A program made the translations under genes and the position numbers. Positions 25,330-31,741 of a stretch of DNA of 64,000 nt are shown piece after piece. Position 1 is the stretch's first letter. Each line of letters starts with the position of its first letter. A model generated the notes under the pieces. It was not told where the DNA came from and did not search any database. It saw nothing but the letters and a program-made list of their open reading frames with translations. The stretch is from Bacteroidales bacterium (GTDB taxonomy: Bacteria; Bacteroidota; Bacteroidia; Bacteroidales; JAAYJT01): the NCBI GenBank assembly GCA_012522795.1, contig JAAYJT010000007.1:1-64000 (forward strand), read 5' to 3'.

Positions 25330-26644
25330 CAGTTGTTTTCAGTAGATTAATAAATTTGTCCTTGTATTTAAATTCAAATCGAGTGTCTGGTTCTGCAAGA
25401 CCTTCCTTGATTAAGTGCGCATTCAAAAAAGTTTTATTCTTTAAATACAAGTAGCACATTAAATTATTCTGCTCATCATATTTTTGCTCATCAAACTTTA
25501 AAAAAACCTTTTGCCCTTTTGTCTTGTCGAATAAAAACTGCTTGGCAGGACCATTTGCGTTTTTCTTTTCTTTAACTCCAATTAGTCTGACTATAAGGCC
25601 ATTATTAAGCTTTACCAATTCAGGACTTATAATTTCTTTAACTGTATAATAGTTTTCTCGTTGCCCACTATTCTTGTCGATTTTCGAACCAAATTGAAGC
25701 TTCTTAGGGTCAATTTTCTTGTCAAGATTTTGAAAATCAACGAAGCGATAAGGTAAGTTCTCAAACGCATTTTCTAAACTGATGTTGATTTCATCTTTAA
25801 GAAACTCATAAGTTGTTCCTACAATATCTGCTTGATAAATATTTAATTTGTCTTTTGCTATTTCAATAAATTCCGGATTTATTTCATATCCAATAGAATT
25901 CCGCTCCAAATTCCGTGCAGCCAATGATGTTGTTCCACTGCCCATAAATGGGTCTAAAACGGTTTCACCTTTAAAAGCAAACATTTTTATTAGTCTTTTA
26001 GGCAACTCTTCTGGGAACATTGCGATGTGTCCATCTTGTCTTGCTCCGCCAAAATTCCAATGACCTGAGAAATATTCTTTCCATTCTTCGGTAGTCATTT
26101 TAGATTGTTCTTTTATTTCTTTACTTACCTTTGATTTGGAAGTGCCTAATTTTTTAAAAATTAAAATAAACTCATAGTCAATAGAGAGAATTCCATTTCT
26201 TGGTGTCGGAAAACTTCCCATTAACGATGCTCCACCTGTTGTATTGGTGGTTGTTTGCTTTTGCCAAATAATAGCTCCCATATAATCAAACCCAATGCTC
26301 TCACAGAATTTAATTATTTCAGTTCTGATGGGAATTACTTTGTAACGTCCATAATAAACAGCCCTTGCAAATTGGTCGCCTATATTTACGCATAGCCTGC
26401 AACCATTGTCAAGCACCCGATAACATTCCTTCCAAACGAGATTAAGATTATTTATATAGGTTTCATAATCTTCGTGATAGCCTATTTGATTCTCAGTTCC
26501 ATAGTCCTTTAGTTGCCAATAAGGTGGCGAGGTTATGACTAAATGAACCGACTTGTCAGGAACAAGATTCATTTGTCGGCTGTCTCCGTTTATTATTGTA
26601 TGTGTCGTCTTCACTTTAAATTTCTTTTTATTTATTATTTGCAA
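25322..26644 (-). CDS. DNA methyltransferase (beta-class, MjaI-like) with C-terminal SNase-like domain
   Basis: A 440-residue protein. Motif IV TSPPYW (residues 38-43) precedes the SAM-binding motif I DPFMGSGTT (231-239), the order of beta-class enzymes; the PPYW form favours N4-cytosine methylation. Residues about 340-438 look like a staphylococcal-nuclease fold (VRLIGVKEKKNANGPAKQFL, KYDEQNNLMCYLYLKNKTF, HLIKEGLAEPD). The nuclease catalytic Glu and second Arg are not where expected, so that part is probably a binding module. It is the first gene of the R-M cassette. With the endonuclease broken it would act as a solitary methyltransferase. Confidence 0.85.
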   Translation of the reverse strand: MQIINKKKFKVKTTHTIINGDSRQMNLVPDKSVHLVITSPPYWQLKDYGTENQIGYHEDYETYINNLNLVWKECYRVLDNGCRLCVNIGDQFARAVYYGRYKVIPIRTEIIKFCESIGFDYMGAIIWQKQTTTNTTGGASLMGSFPTPRNGILSIDYEFILIFKKLGTSKSKVSKEIKEQSKMTTEEWKEYFSGHWNFGGARQDGHIAMFPEELPKRLIKMFAFKGETVLDPFMGSGTTSLAARNLERNSIGYEINPEFIEIAKDKLNIYQADIVGTTYEFLKDEINISLENAFENLPYRFVDFQNLDKKIDPKKLQFGSKIDKNSGQRENYYTVKEIISPELVKLNNGLIVRLIGVKEKKNANGPAKQFLFDKTKGQKVFLKFDEQKYDEQNNLMCYLYLKNKTFLNAHLIKEGLAEPDTRFEFKYKDKFINLLKTTDA

Positions 26645-26699
26645 AGTTAGTCCTAATATAGGGTTTTTTGATCGATTTTTCCAAGCTACTTAGCCTTGC

Positions 26700-26833
26700 A
26701 CCCAACGGATCGCGGCTTGGCTTTCGGGCGGTAGAGCATGCAACACACACCCTGCGATCCAACGGCCTATCAAATGTACGCAAATTTATCTAACGGCAAG
26801 TTGTCCGAGCCTGAAACCAAGACGCTTTTGAAC
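26700..26833 (-). repeat. attC-like site right of the restriction-modification cassette
   Basis: On the minus strand this 134-base element ends in GTTGGGT (26700-26706), a canonical GTTRRRY core, and starts GTTCAAAA. Its arms pair imperfectly: CTTGG-TTTCAGGCTCGG against the complement of ACCGCCCGAAAGCCAAG. The block CTTGGCTTTCGGGCGGTAGA recurs in the site at 28553-28684. Bases 26645-27224 carry no protein-coding gene apart from the short repeated peptide frame. Confidence 0.62.
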
Positions 26834-26842
26834 TAAACCTTC

Positions 26843-26862
26843 GGTAGCTTCGCTGCCTTTTT
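26843..26862 (+). terminator. Terminator-like hairpin in repeated spacer, copy b
   Basis: GGTAGC-TTC-GCTGCC followed by five T on the plus strand has the form of an intrinsic terminator. An identical hairpin lies at 28694-28713. Both are directly ahead of the small peptide frame in the repeated spacer, so they could protect it from read-through or form part of the site's folded structure. Confidence 0.4.
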
Positions 26863-26960
26863 GAAGGTCTTGTAAAAATAGACAATTTCTACTTACTTGC
26901 AAGATCACTTTAAAAATAAGCATTATGAACTTCAAGAAAAAGATTATTACACCACTCTGG

Positions 26961-27201
26961 CTTTTACAGATTCATTTATGTGTTGCACTTTTGGTCTCGT
27001 AAATAAATCAATTTGGTACTAAAGCTGTTTAGCGATTTGATGAAAGTCAAAAAACATTATATGCTGTTCTAACATGTCGGGGCTTGTAGCAGTACATACG
27101 GTAGCAATTCTGTATGCTGGTTGCCAATGCCGAAACCTCAGTTCAATTTCGACAGATTTCGGAACTTAAAACGCAACTCCGTAAACTGCATTGCGTTTAA
27201 G
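26961..27201. repeat. Direct repeat copy b (about 240 bases)
   Basis: Second copy of the 24000-24240 block, offset by 2961 bases. Its left part also matches 28785-28856, so pieces of one ancestral spacer occur three times in the array. In this copy the peptide frame has one A fewer in an A-run and is out of frame with its ATG (26925), whereas the third copy keeps it open. Confidence 0.85.
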
Positions 27202-27222
27202 TCCTTATTATTATACCCAGGC
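27066..27222 (-). repeat. attC-like site left of the DUF4943 cassette
   Basis: The element runs from TTATACCCAGGC (27211-27222, start of cassette 5's site) to GTTCTAAC (27066-27073). The central hairpin at 27161-27204 pairs GGACTTAAACGCAA with TTGCGTTTTAAGTTCC, leaving two single unpaired A bases on one arm only. One-sided extrahelical bases are a hallmark of attC sites. Confidence 0.63.
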
Positions 27223-27224
27223 TT

Positions 27225-27746
27225 CTATTCCCACTGATAAGCCGTCTTACCTAAAGGGTCAATATTCATATAGGCACTAAAACTCTCATTTCGATGTTCG
27301 TGCCACCATTCATAATATGCTTTGGCTGCAGTTCTATGAGACTCATCACTACTAACAGGGGAGTTTTCCGTAGCATTTCTTAAACCTAAAACAGGGTTCT
27401 GAGAAGGGAATCTCATTATCAGGTACTCACTGTTAATTGCAACTGCCCTTGTTGACTCAACGGTCCATAAAACATACATGCCTAATTTGCACTCAGGCAT
27501 CCATAAAGATGATATTGAGTTACGGGGAAATTTTGTAATAGTCTGAGTCTCATTTCGATATTTGAGCAATGCGGGAATGTCATGATATGTGAAGGCCGGA
27601 AGGTCTATTAAGTCATATTGATTAGATTTTAAAAGCTCAATGTATTTTTCAACATTAGGGTTTGGATACTCTTCGGTATCATTTTTATCACAGCCAATCA
27701 AGAATGTCATTGAAGCCGCGATAACGATAAGGTGTAAGGTTTTCAT
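27225..27746 (-). CDS. DUF4943 lipoprotein (cassette 5)
   Basis: From the ATG at 27746 the product is 173 residues with a lipoprotein signal ending TFLIGC. The body fits DUF4943: NVEKYIELLKSNQYDLIDLPAF, then ECKLGMYVLWTVESTRAV and YYEWWHEHRN near the end. A 23-codon upstream extension is rejected since it would bury the signal. Such proteins recur as lone accessory genes in Bacteroidota. Function is unknown. It is bounded by the near-perfect pair 27211-27222/27796-27807. Confidence 0.82.
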   Translation of the reverse strand: MKTLHLIVIAASMTFLIGCDKNDTEEYPNPNVEKYIELLKSNQYDLIDLPAFTYHDIPALLKYRNETQTITKFPRNSISSLWMPECKLGMYVLWTVESTRAVAINSEYLIMRFPSQNPVLGLRNATENSPVSSDESHRTAAKAYYEWWHEHRNESFSAYMNIDPLGKTAYQWE

Positions 27747-27795
27747 AATTACGTCTTTTGAATATAAAAGTGTCATCACAATATAATCTTTATTT

Positions 27796-27825
27796 GCCTG
27801 GGCATAAAGATGCAAGTTATGCGTT
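27796..27825 (-). repeat. Collapsed cassette junction (attC core pair without hairpin)
   Basis: GCCTGGGCATAA (5' core of the DUF4943 cassette) and GTTATGCGTT (3' core of the methyltransferase cassette) are separated by only eight bases, with no palindromic arms. The other junctions have 80-600 bases. A deletion between the two core sites probably fused the cassettes. Confidence 0.5.
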
Positions 27826-28518
27826 GTTTTTTGTTAATATTAAAATTGAATATCCTCCCAAAGTCTTTGTGCAGAATCGTTTATTTATTTTAAAAATAAT
27901 TCTACGAATAAAATTCACAAACTTTTGTTTAGTTGAAATAACTTTAAATTTAGGCTCTGTATAAATTTTATCAAGTATTTCAAATCCGAAGTCAGATAAA
28001 ATGTTTATAATGAAATCCTCAGTAAAATTGTGAATATGTCCAACCCTGTCTTTAGACTCAATTAACATTTTTTCTCTAAAGAGTGTCCATACACACATAT
28101 CAAGGGGAATATGGAAGATGGTGTACTTACTTTTAGAGACTATTCCTGAAAGAAAGCTAAAATAATTGTCAAGATGTTCAATAACATCAATCACTAATTG
28201 TAAATCATAAAAACAATTTTCACTTTTATCGGAGATGTCTTTTATGTCAAATTTAACTTTATCTGTTTCTTTTTTCTTTGCAATATTAATAGCGTCTTTT
28301 GAAATGTCAAATCCGAAAAAGTTTGTTACGAATTGCAATTGAGATTCAAGTTGAACTAAAATCTCACCACTACCGCAGCCTATTTCAGACACTGTTTTAA
28401 AAGGAATTGAATTTCGCTCCAATAGCTTAATAATCTTACTTGCCTTAAAAGGAGCATCTTCCTCGTGCCAAGTCGGATTTTTGTCTAAATAAGTTCTATC
28501 GTTATAAATGTCTTTCAT
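27817..28518 (-). CDS. Class I SAM-dependent methyltransferase (cassette 6)
   Basis: A 233-residue cytosolic protein with a Rossmann-type SAM site (VSEIGCGSGEILVQL, residues about 43-57), an acidic strand end FFGFDISKDAI, and a motif II region LQLVIDVIEHLDN. It resembles Methyltransf_23 enzymes that act on small molecules or glycolipid/quinone precursors. The substrate is not predictable. The cassette is bounded by a perfect ten-base inverted pair, GTTATGCGTT/AACGCATAAC, and the stop codon lies inside the left copy. Confidence 0.82.
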   Translation of the reverse strand: MKDIYNDRTYLDKNPTWHEEDAPFKASKIIKLLERNSIPFKTVSEIGCGSGEILVQLESQLQFVTNFFGFDISKDAINIAKKKETDKVKFDIKDISDKSENCFYDLQLVIDVIEHLDNYFSFLSGIVSKSKYTIFHIPLDMCVWTLFREKMLIESKDRVGHIHNFTEDFIINILSDFGFEILDKIYTEPKFKVISTKQKFVNFIRRIIFKINKRFCTKTLGGYSILILTKNNA

Positions 28519-28552
28519 AAACTATAATTGAAAAGTCGCTTAAATAAATAAC

Positions 28553-28684
28553 GCATAACGTTCCACAGCTTGGCTTTCGGGCGGTAGAACTGGCAACACC
28601 CATCCAGCGAGTTAAAGCAAACTCCAAAGTTAAGCGTTTCTATTAAATGGGCAATATAGCCTGAAGCTAAGCTGTTTGTTGAAC
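28553..28684 (-). repeat. attC-like site at the right end of the methyltransferase cassette
   Basis: On the minus strand the 132-base element starts with GTTCAAC (matches RYYYAAC) and ends with GTTATGC. The arms pair imperfectly: CAGCTTAGCTTCAGGC against the complement of CCGAAAGCCAAGCTG. It shares the block CTTTCGGGCGGTAGA with 26700-26833. It is the rightmost recognisable recombination site. Confidence 0.62.
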
Positions 28685-28693
28685 TAAACCTTC

Positions 28694-28713
28694 GGTAGCT
28701 TCGCTGCCTTTTT
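28694..28713 (+). terminator. Terminator-like hairpin in repeated spacer, copy c
   Basis: Same GGTAGC-TTC-GCTGCC stem with a T-run as at 26843-26862, 64 bases ahead of the small ORF at 28777. Confidence 0.4.
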
Positions 28714-28776
28714 GAAAGTCTTGTAAAAATTGACAATTTCCACATACTTGCAAGGTCACTTTAAAAATAAAATAGT

Positions 28777-28869
28777 ATGACATTCAAGAAAAAAGATTAC
28801 TACACTACTCAGGCTTATGCAGATTCATTTTTGCGTTGCTCTTTTGGGCTAATAAAGACATCAGTCTGA
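28777..28869 (+). CDS. 30-residue repeated small ORF in cassette spacer
   Basis: An open frame from ATG 28777 to TGA 28869 encodes a peptide with KKKDYYTTQAYADSF and CSFGLIK. Related peptides are readable at 23974-24060 (ending CCSFGLVNKPIWY) and 26946-27020, with changes that keep the residues D-S-F, C and F-G-L. In the other two copies the start is lost or a one-base A-run change shifts the frame. It may be a real small gene, the C-terminal scrap of a longer one, or chance. The end lies five bases from the nitroreductase gene's stop. Confidence 0.35.
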   Translation: MTFKKKDYYTTQAYADSFLRCSFGLIKTSV

Positions 28870-28874
28870 TATTA

Positions 28875-29513
28875 CTACTCCTTATATGAGATAGCAATAT
28901 TCAATATTGGGTGTTGCTTGTCTTTTAGTTGTAGTATTTCTCTGAGCTTATCTTTTTCCATCCATGCCCGGGGCCTTGCCAGCAATCCTTCTGAAGCACA
29001 GAAAAGCATAATATTCTGCGCTACAATGCCAGCATCTATATTAGCCATTTCGAGGAGTTTTGCACCATCACCCCTGCTAAACCTCGAAAGGTCTGAAACC
29101 AAAAGTAAAAATAAAGGAACAGCGGCAAAATTTTCCTGAGAACTGGCTATCTCACGTCTGTGATCTCCTTTGGCAGCCTGTTGCAGAATATTTTTTGCCG
29201 GATCATAAAAATAAATCCCTTCTTTTATAACTACGTAAATATCAATGTCCTGTGCATTAAGAGCTGAAGCTGATGTGCGTTTGTTTTCATCAGGTCGGTT
29301 GATGCCGTTAGCAGCCCAAAGTAAATCAGATAAATCGCTGATACTTACCTCTTTAGTTCCAAATTCATGAGCAGAGGCTCTGAGAGATAATGCTTTCATA
29401 AGCGGCAGACCCCGTTCAAGATCAGGCTTGTTAAGAACGATTGTTGAATTTTGCTGAGCAAAAAGTAAGTTAAGTGAAAACATAATGGCTAAGGTTAAAA
29501 TCAGGTGTTTCAT
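28875..29513 (-). CDS. Exported nitroreductase-like (SagB/NTR family) protein
   Basis: A 212-residue protein with signal peptide (MKHLILTLAIMFSLNLLFAQ) and the nitroreductase pattern: RASAHEFGTKEVSISDLSDLLWAANGINRP near residue 45, then VAQNIMLFCASEGL. These flavoproteins reduce nitro groups or quinones or oxidise azolines; the exported form in Bacteroidota has no proven substrate. It marks the return to ordinary chromosome right of the cassette array. Confidence 0.85.
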   Translation of the reverse strand: MKHLILTLAIMFSLNLLFAQQNSTIVLNKPDLERGLPLMKALSLRASAHEFGTKEVSISDLSDLLWAANGINRPDENKRTSASALNAQDIDIYVVIKEGIYFYDPAKNILQQAAKGDHRREIASSQENFAAVPLFLLLVSDLSRFSRGDGAKLLEMANIDAGIVAQNIMLFCASEGLLARPRAWMEKDKLREILQLKDKQHPILNIAISYKE

Positions 29514-29624
29514 ATTACAGTGAATTTATTTTTCTGTTTTTTAATAGGGCAAAGGTACAATTAATAGGCATGTTTTGTAACTGACAATAAGAGAAGAATA
29601 AAACTACCCCAATTGTATCTGGTA

Positions 29625-29648
29625 GGATAAAACTTTTTAATTTTATCC
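29625..29648. repeat. Perfect inverted repeat upstream of the metallophosphoesterase
   Basis: GGATAAAA and TTTTATCC are separated by eight bases, 18 bases before the start codon. It could be an operator or an mRNA hairpin, but no regulator is recognisable nearby. Confidence 0.35.
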
Positions 29649-29665
29649 ACTCAAAATATAGTAGG

Positions 29666-30979
29666 ATGAAATTGAATTCTTTGCGCTTCAGGATAATATA
29701 TCTGATTTTATTTATTATTGCATGTATTATTGCTGCATACAGACTTCCGGCGTATATAAACCGTTTGCCCTGGTTTATTGTGTTGGTAATCAGTGATCTT
29801 TACATATATCAATGGCTTTACAAACCTGATATACGCATAGGGCGATCATTACGTATAACACTTGTCTTTTTTACATTTCTGCCTTCGTTTATGATACTGT
29901 GTTTCTTTCTGAGTCTTGCAATTTTTAGTCCTCTTGATTGGAACCCTGTACTTAGGACATATTTATTGGCTCTTGCCTCTTTGTTTTATCTTATCAGATT
30001 GTTTCCTTTATGTATATTGCTTTTAACTGATGTCAGAAAAGTTGTCGTTTCAGTGATTCTTCGAAAGAAAACCGGATATTTTAAAATTCGGCTACCAATT
30101 ATTGTATCGCTTATTATGTCGTTTTTTACCGCTGTTCTTTATTTGCTTGGAATGTTTTATTGGGTCTATAATTTTCAAATTGTTGAAAAAGAGGTCTGTA
30201 TAAAAGGATTACCTGAAGATTTTGACGGATATCGAATTGTGCATATTTCAGATTTTCATTTGGGGCGCTGGCACTCAAAAGAACCTTTGAAGCGGGCTTT
30301 TAATATGGTCAATTCATTGGATCCTGATATGATCGCTTTTACCGGCGATTTGGTTAATTATGCCACTGTGGAAGCACAGCCATTTAAAGAAATCCTTGCC
30401 GGTATTAATGCAAAAGATGGGATTTTTGCAGTTATGGGCAATCATGATTATGGCGACTATTTACGTTGGAATGATGCTGATAAAAAAACTGAAAATCTGA
30501 AGGATCTGCAAAAGCTTTACAAGGATTTGGGCTGGGTCTTGCTTGATAATACAAATAATGTTATCATCCGGAAAAATAGCCGTTTATTTATAGCCGGTAC
30601 AGGAAATTTCAGTACTAGTGGTCATTATCCTGATTACTGCGATCTGAATGCTACTTTGAGAAATATTCCTGATTCCGGCAGACTTGTATTATTAACTCAT
30701 AACCCTAGGATTATCAGCGAAATAAAAACCATTGACCGGTCTTTTGATCTGGTTTTATCAGGCCACACGCATGGCTTACAATTTGGAATTAGTTTATGTA
30801 AAAGAGAATTTAGTCCGGCATTATTTATTTTCAAATATTGGGGCGGATTTTTTGAAATTCATACTAATCAGAACCAAAAAATAAATCTATATGTAAACCG
30901 GGGCTTGGGTCATATCGCGTTTCCGGCACGTATTGGTATAAAACCTGAAATTACGCTGCTTATCCTCAAAGCAGCATGA
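29666..30979 (+). CDS. Membrane metallophosphoesterase (YkuE/YaeI-like)
   Basis: A 437-residue protein with several N-terminal transmembrane helices (residues 8-180) and a calcineurin-like phosphoesterase domain. The metal motifs are in order: HISDFHLGRW (about 193), TGDLVNY (about 224), GNHDYGDY (about 258), a late THNPR and SGHTHGLQFG. YkuE-like enzymes can hydrolyse UDP-diacylglucosamine or related phosphodiesters; the substrate here is unknown. The catalytic residues are intact, with the active site likely on one membrane face. Confidence 0.9.
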   Translation: MKLNSLRFRIIYLILFIIACIIAAYRLPAYINRLPWFIVLVISDLYIYQWLYKPDIRIGRSLRITLVFFTFLPSFMILCFFLSLAIFSPLDWNPVLRTYLLALASLFYLIRLFPLCILLLTDVRKVVVSVILRKKTGYFKIRLPIIVSLIMSFFTAVLYLLGMFYWVYNFQIVEKEVCIKGLPEDFDGYRIVHISDFHLGRWHSKEPLKRAFNMVNSLDPDMIAFTGDLVNYATVEAQPFKEILAGINAKDGIFAVMGNHDYGDYLRWNDADKKTENLKDLQKLYKDLGWVLLDNTNNVIIRKNSRLFIAGTGNFSTSGHYPDYCDLNATLRNIPDSGRLVLLTHNPRIISEIKTIDRSFDLVLSGHTHGLQFGISLCKREFSPALFIFKYWGGFFEIHTNQNQKINLYVNRGLGHIAFPARIGIKPEITLLILKAA

Positions 30980-30996
30980 TAGGTTATAATGCTCAA

Positions 30997-31026
30997 AACC
31001 TTACGGGTTTATAAAGCCATAAGGTT
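30997..31026. terminator. Hairpin between convergent genes
   Basis: AACCTTA and TAAGGTT form a seven-base stem around an inner GGGTTTATAAAGCC palindrome, between the ends of the metallophosphoesterase gene and the convergent NTF2-like gene. No long T-run follows, so termination is likely but unproven. Confidence 0.5.
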
Positions 31027-31059
31027 CTTTAGTTTGAATACCGGAGCTTTGATCAAAAA

Positions 31060-31533
31060 TCAATGAGGTAATGAAAGATGCATCTGAACAAGCTTCCATT
31101 GCCCGTTCTTGTTTTTCAAGACACCGGTATAACGAATTCCTTCATACTTTTTTGCAACACCTTCGAGGAGATAATTATAATTAATCATTTGTGAGAACCA
31201 TGCAATTTTCCCACTTTCATCAATGTTAATTATCTGGTCTCTGGCAGAAATATAAGTGTTGCTAAAAGAATTAAACTGATGCACAAAAGTACTTTTTATA
31301 TCCTGCCACCCTTGCAGGCGTTCACCTGCTGCTGTACCAAAAGCCTCAATGTCTTCATCCGTTGCCCAGATTTCTTCCATTAGCTTTATGTTTTGGGTTT
31401 CGTTGGCAGTAATGTAGTTTTCAAGTACACTGATGATTTTCCTTTTTTCTTCTTTAAGAACTTTCTGATCAAGTTGAGCAAACGCCAATATGCTGAAGCT
31501 CAGCAATGTAGTTAAGAATAAAATTTTTTTCAT
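31060..31533 (-). CDS. Exported NTF2-like (SnoaL/DUF4440) protein
   Basis: A 157-residue protein with signal peptide (ending LAFAQ) and an NTF2 cone fold: helix ISVLENYITANETQNIKLMEEIWA, then ERLQGWQDIKSTF and strand pairs WFSQMINYNY and NGQWKLVQMHLS. This fold hosts many unrelated small enzymes and binding proteins, so function cannot be given. It is a single gene, convergent with the metallophosphoesterase. Confidence 0.82.
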   Translation of the reverse strand: MKKILFLTTLLSFSILAFAQLDQKVLKEEKRKIISVLENYITANETQNIKLMEEIWATDEDIEAFGTAAGERLQGWQDIKSTFVHQFNSFSNTYISARDQIINIDESGKIAWFSQMINYNYLLEGVAKKYEGIRYTGVLKNKNGQWKLVQMHLSLPH

Positions 31534-31741
31534 GGCTGATGGATTTATTTTTGTTACTAAAACTAAAACTTCTAACAGAGTTAATTAATGAGTTATTTGT
31601 TTTGCATCAAAAATAAGAAGTATTTATGAAATAAATACAAAGAACAACCTATGACTTGAGAATTTATTATCAAATTTTATTTTTTTAAGCCTTTTATAGC
31701 AATATGTTTTTTTTGGCTATTCCATAAAATAACAATGTTAA

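Larger units (their letters stand above)
21101..28869 (-). mobile_element. Integron-like gene-cassette array without integrase (CALIN-like)
   Basis: Six gene-bearing cassettes (several with orphan functions) lie in one orientation. Each is bounded by its own inverted pair: 21131-21144/21744-21757; 21876-21884/22625-22633; 22700-22714/23651-23664; 24250-24262/26693-26705; 27211-27222/27796-27807; 27816-27825/28550-28559. Between cassettes are palindromic spacers of 84-157 bases resembling attC sites, with right cores such as GTTGGGT, GTTATGC and GTTATGG. This pattern is expected of integron cassettes, where the 5' core of each cassette is complementary to the start of its own attC. No IntI-type integrase lies in the window. 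Duplicated spacer blocks and an IS1380 fragment show past rearrangement. Confidence 0.7.

Noticed and set aside
28515-28745. 76-codon minus-strand frame over the attC-like site
   Set aside because: It lies on palindromic non-coding sequence, overlaps the methyltransferase start and resembles no protein.
21101-28869. CRISPR array as explanation of the repeats
   Set aside because: Repeats are far apart (over 1.5 kb), palindromic, and separated by genes; no short regular spacers and no cas genes.
21101-28869. A single composite transposon as explanation of the block
   Set aside because: Terminal repeats differ for every module, and the only transposase piece is an inactive IS1380 fragment inside one junction.
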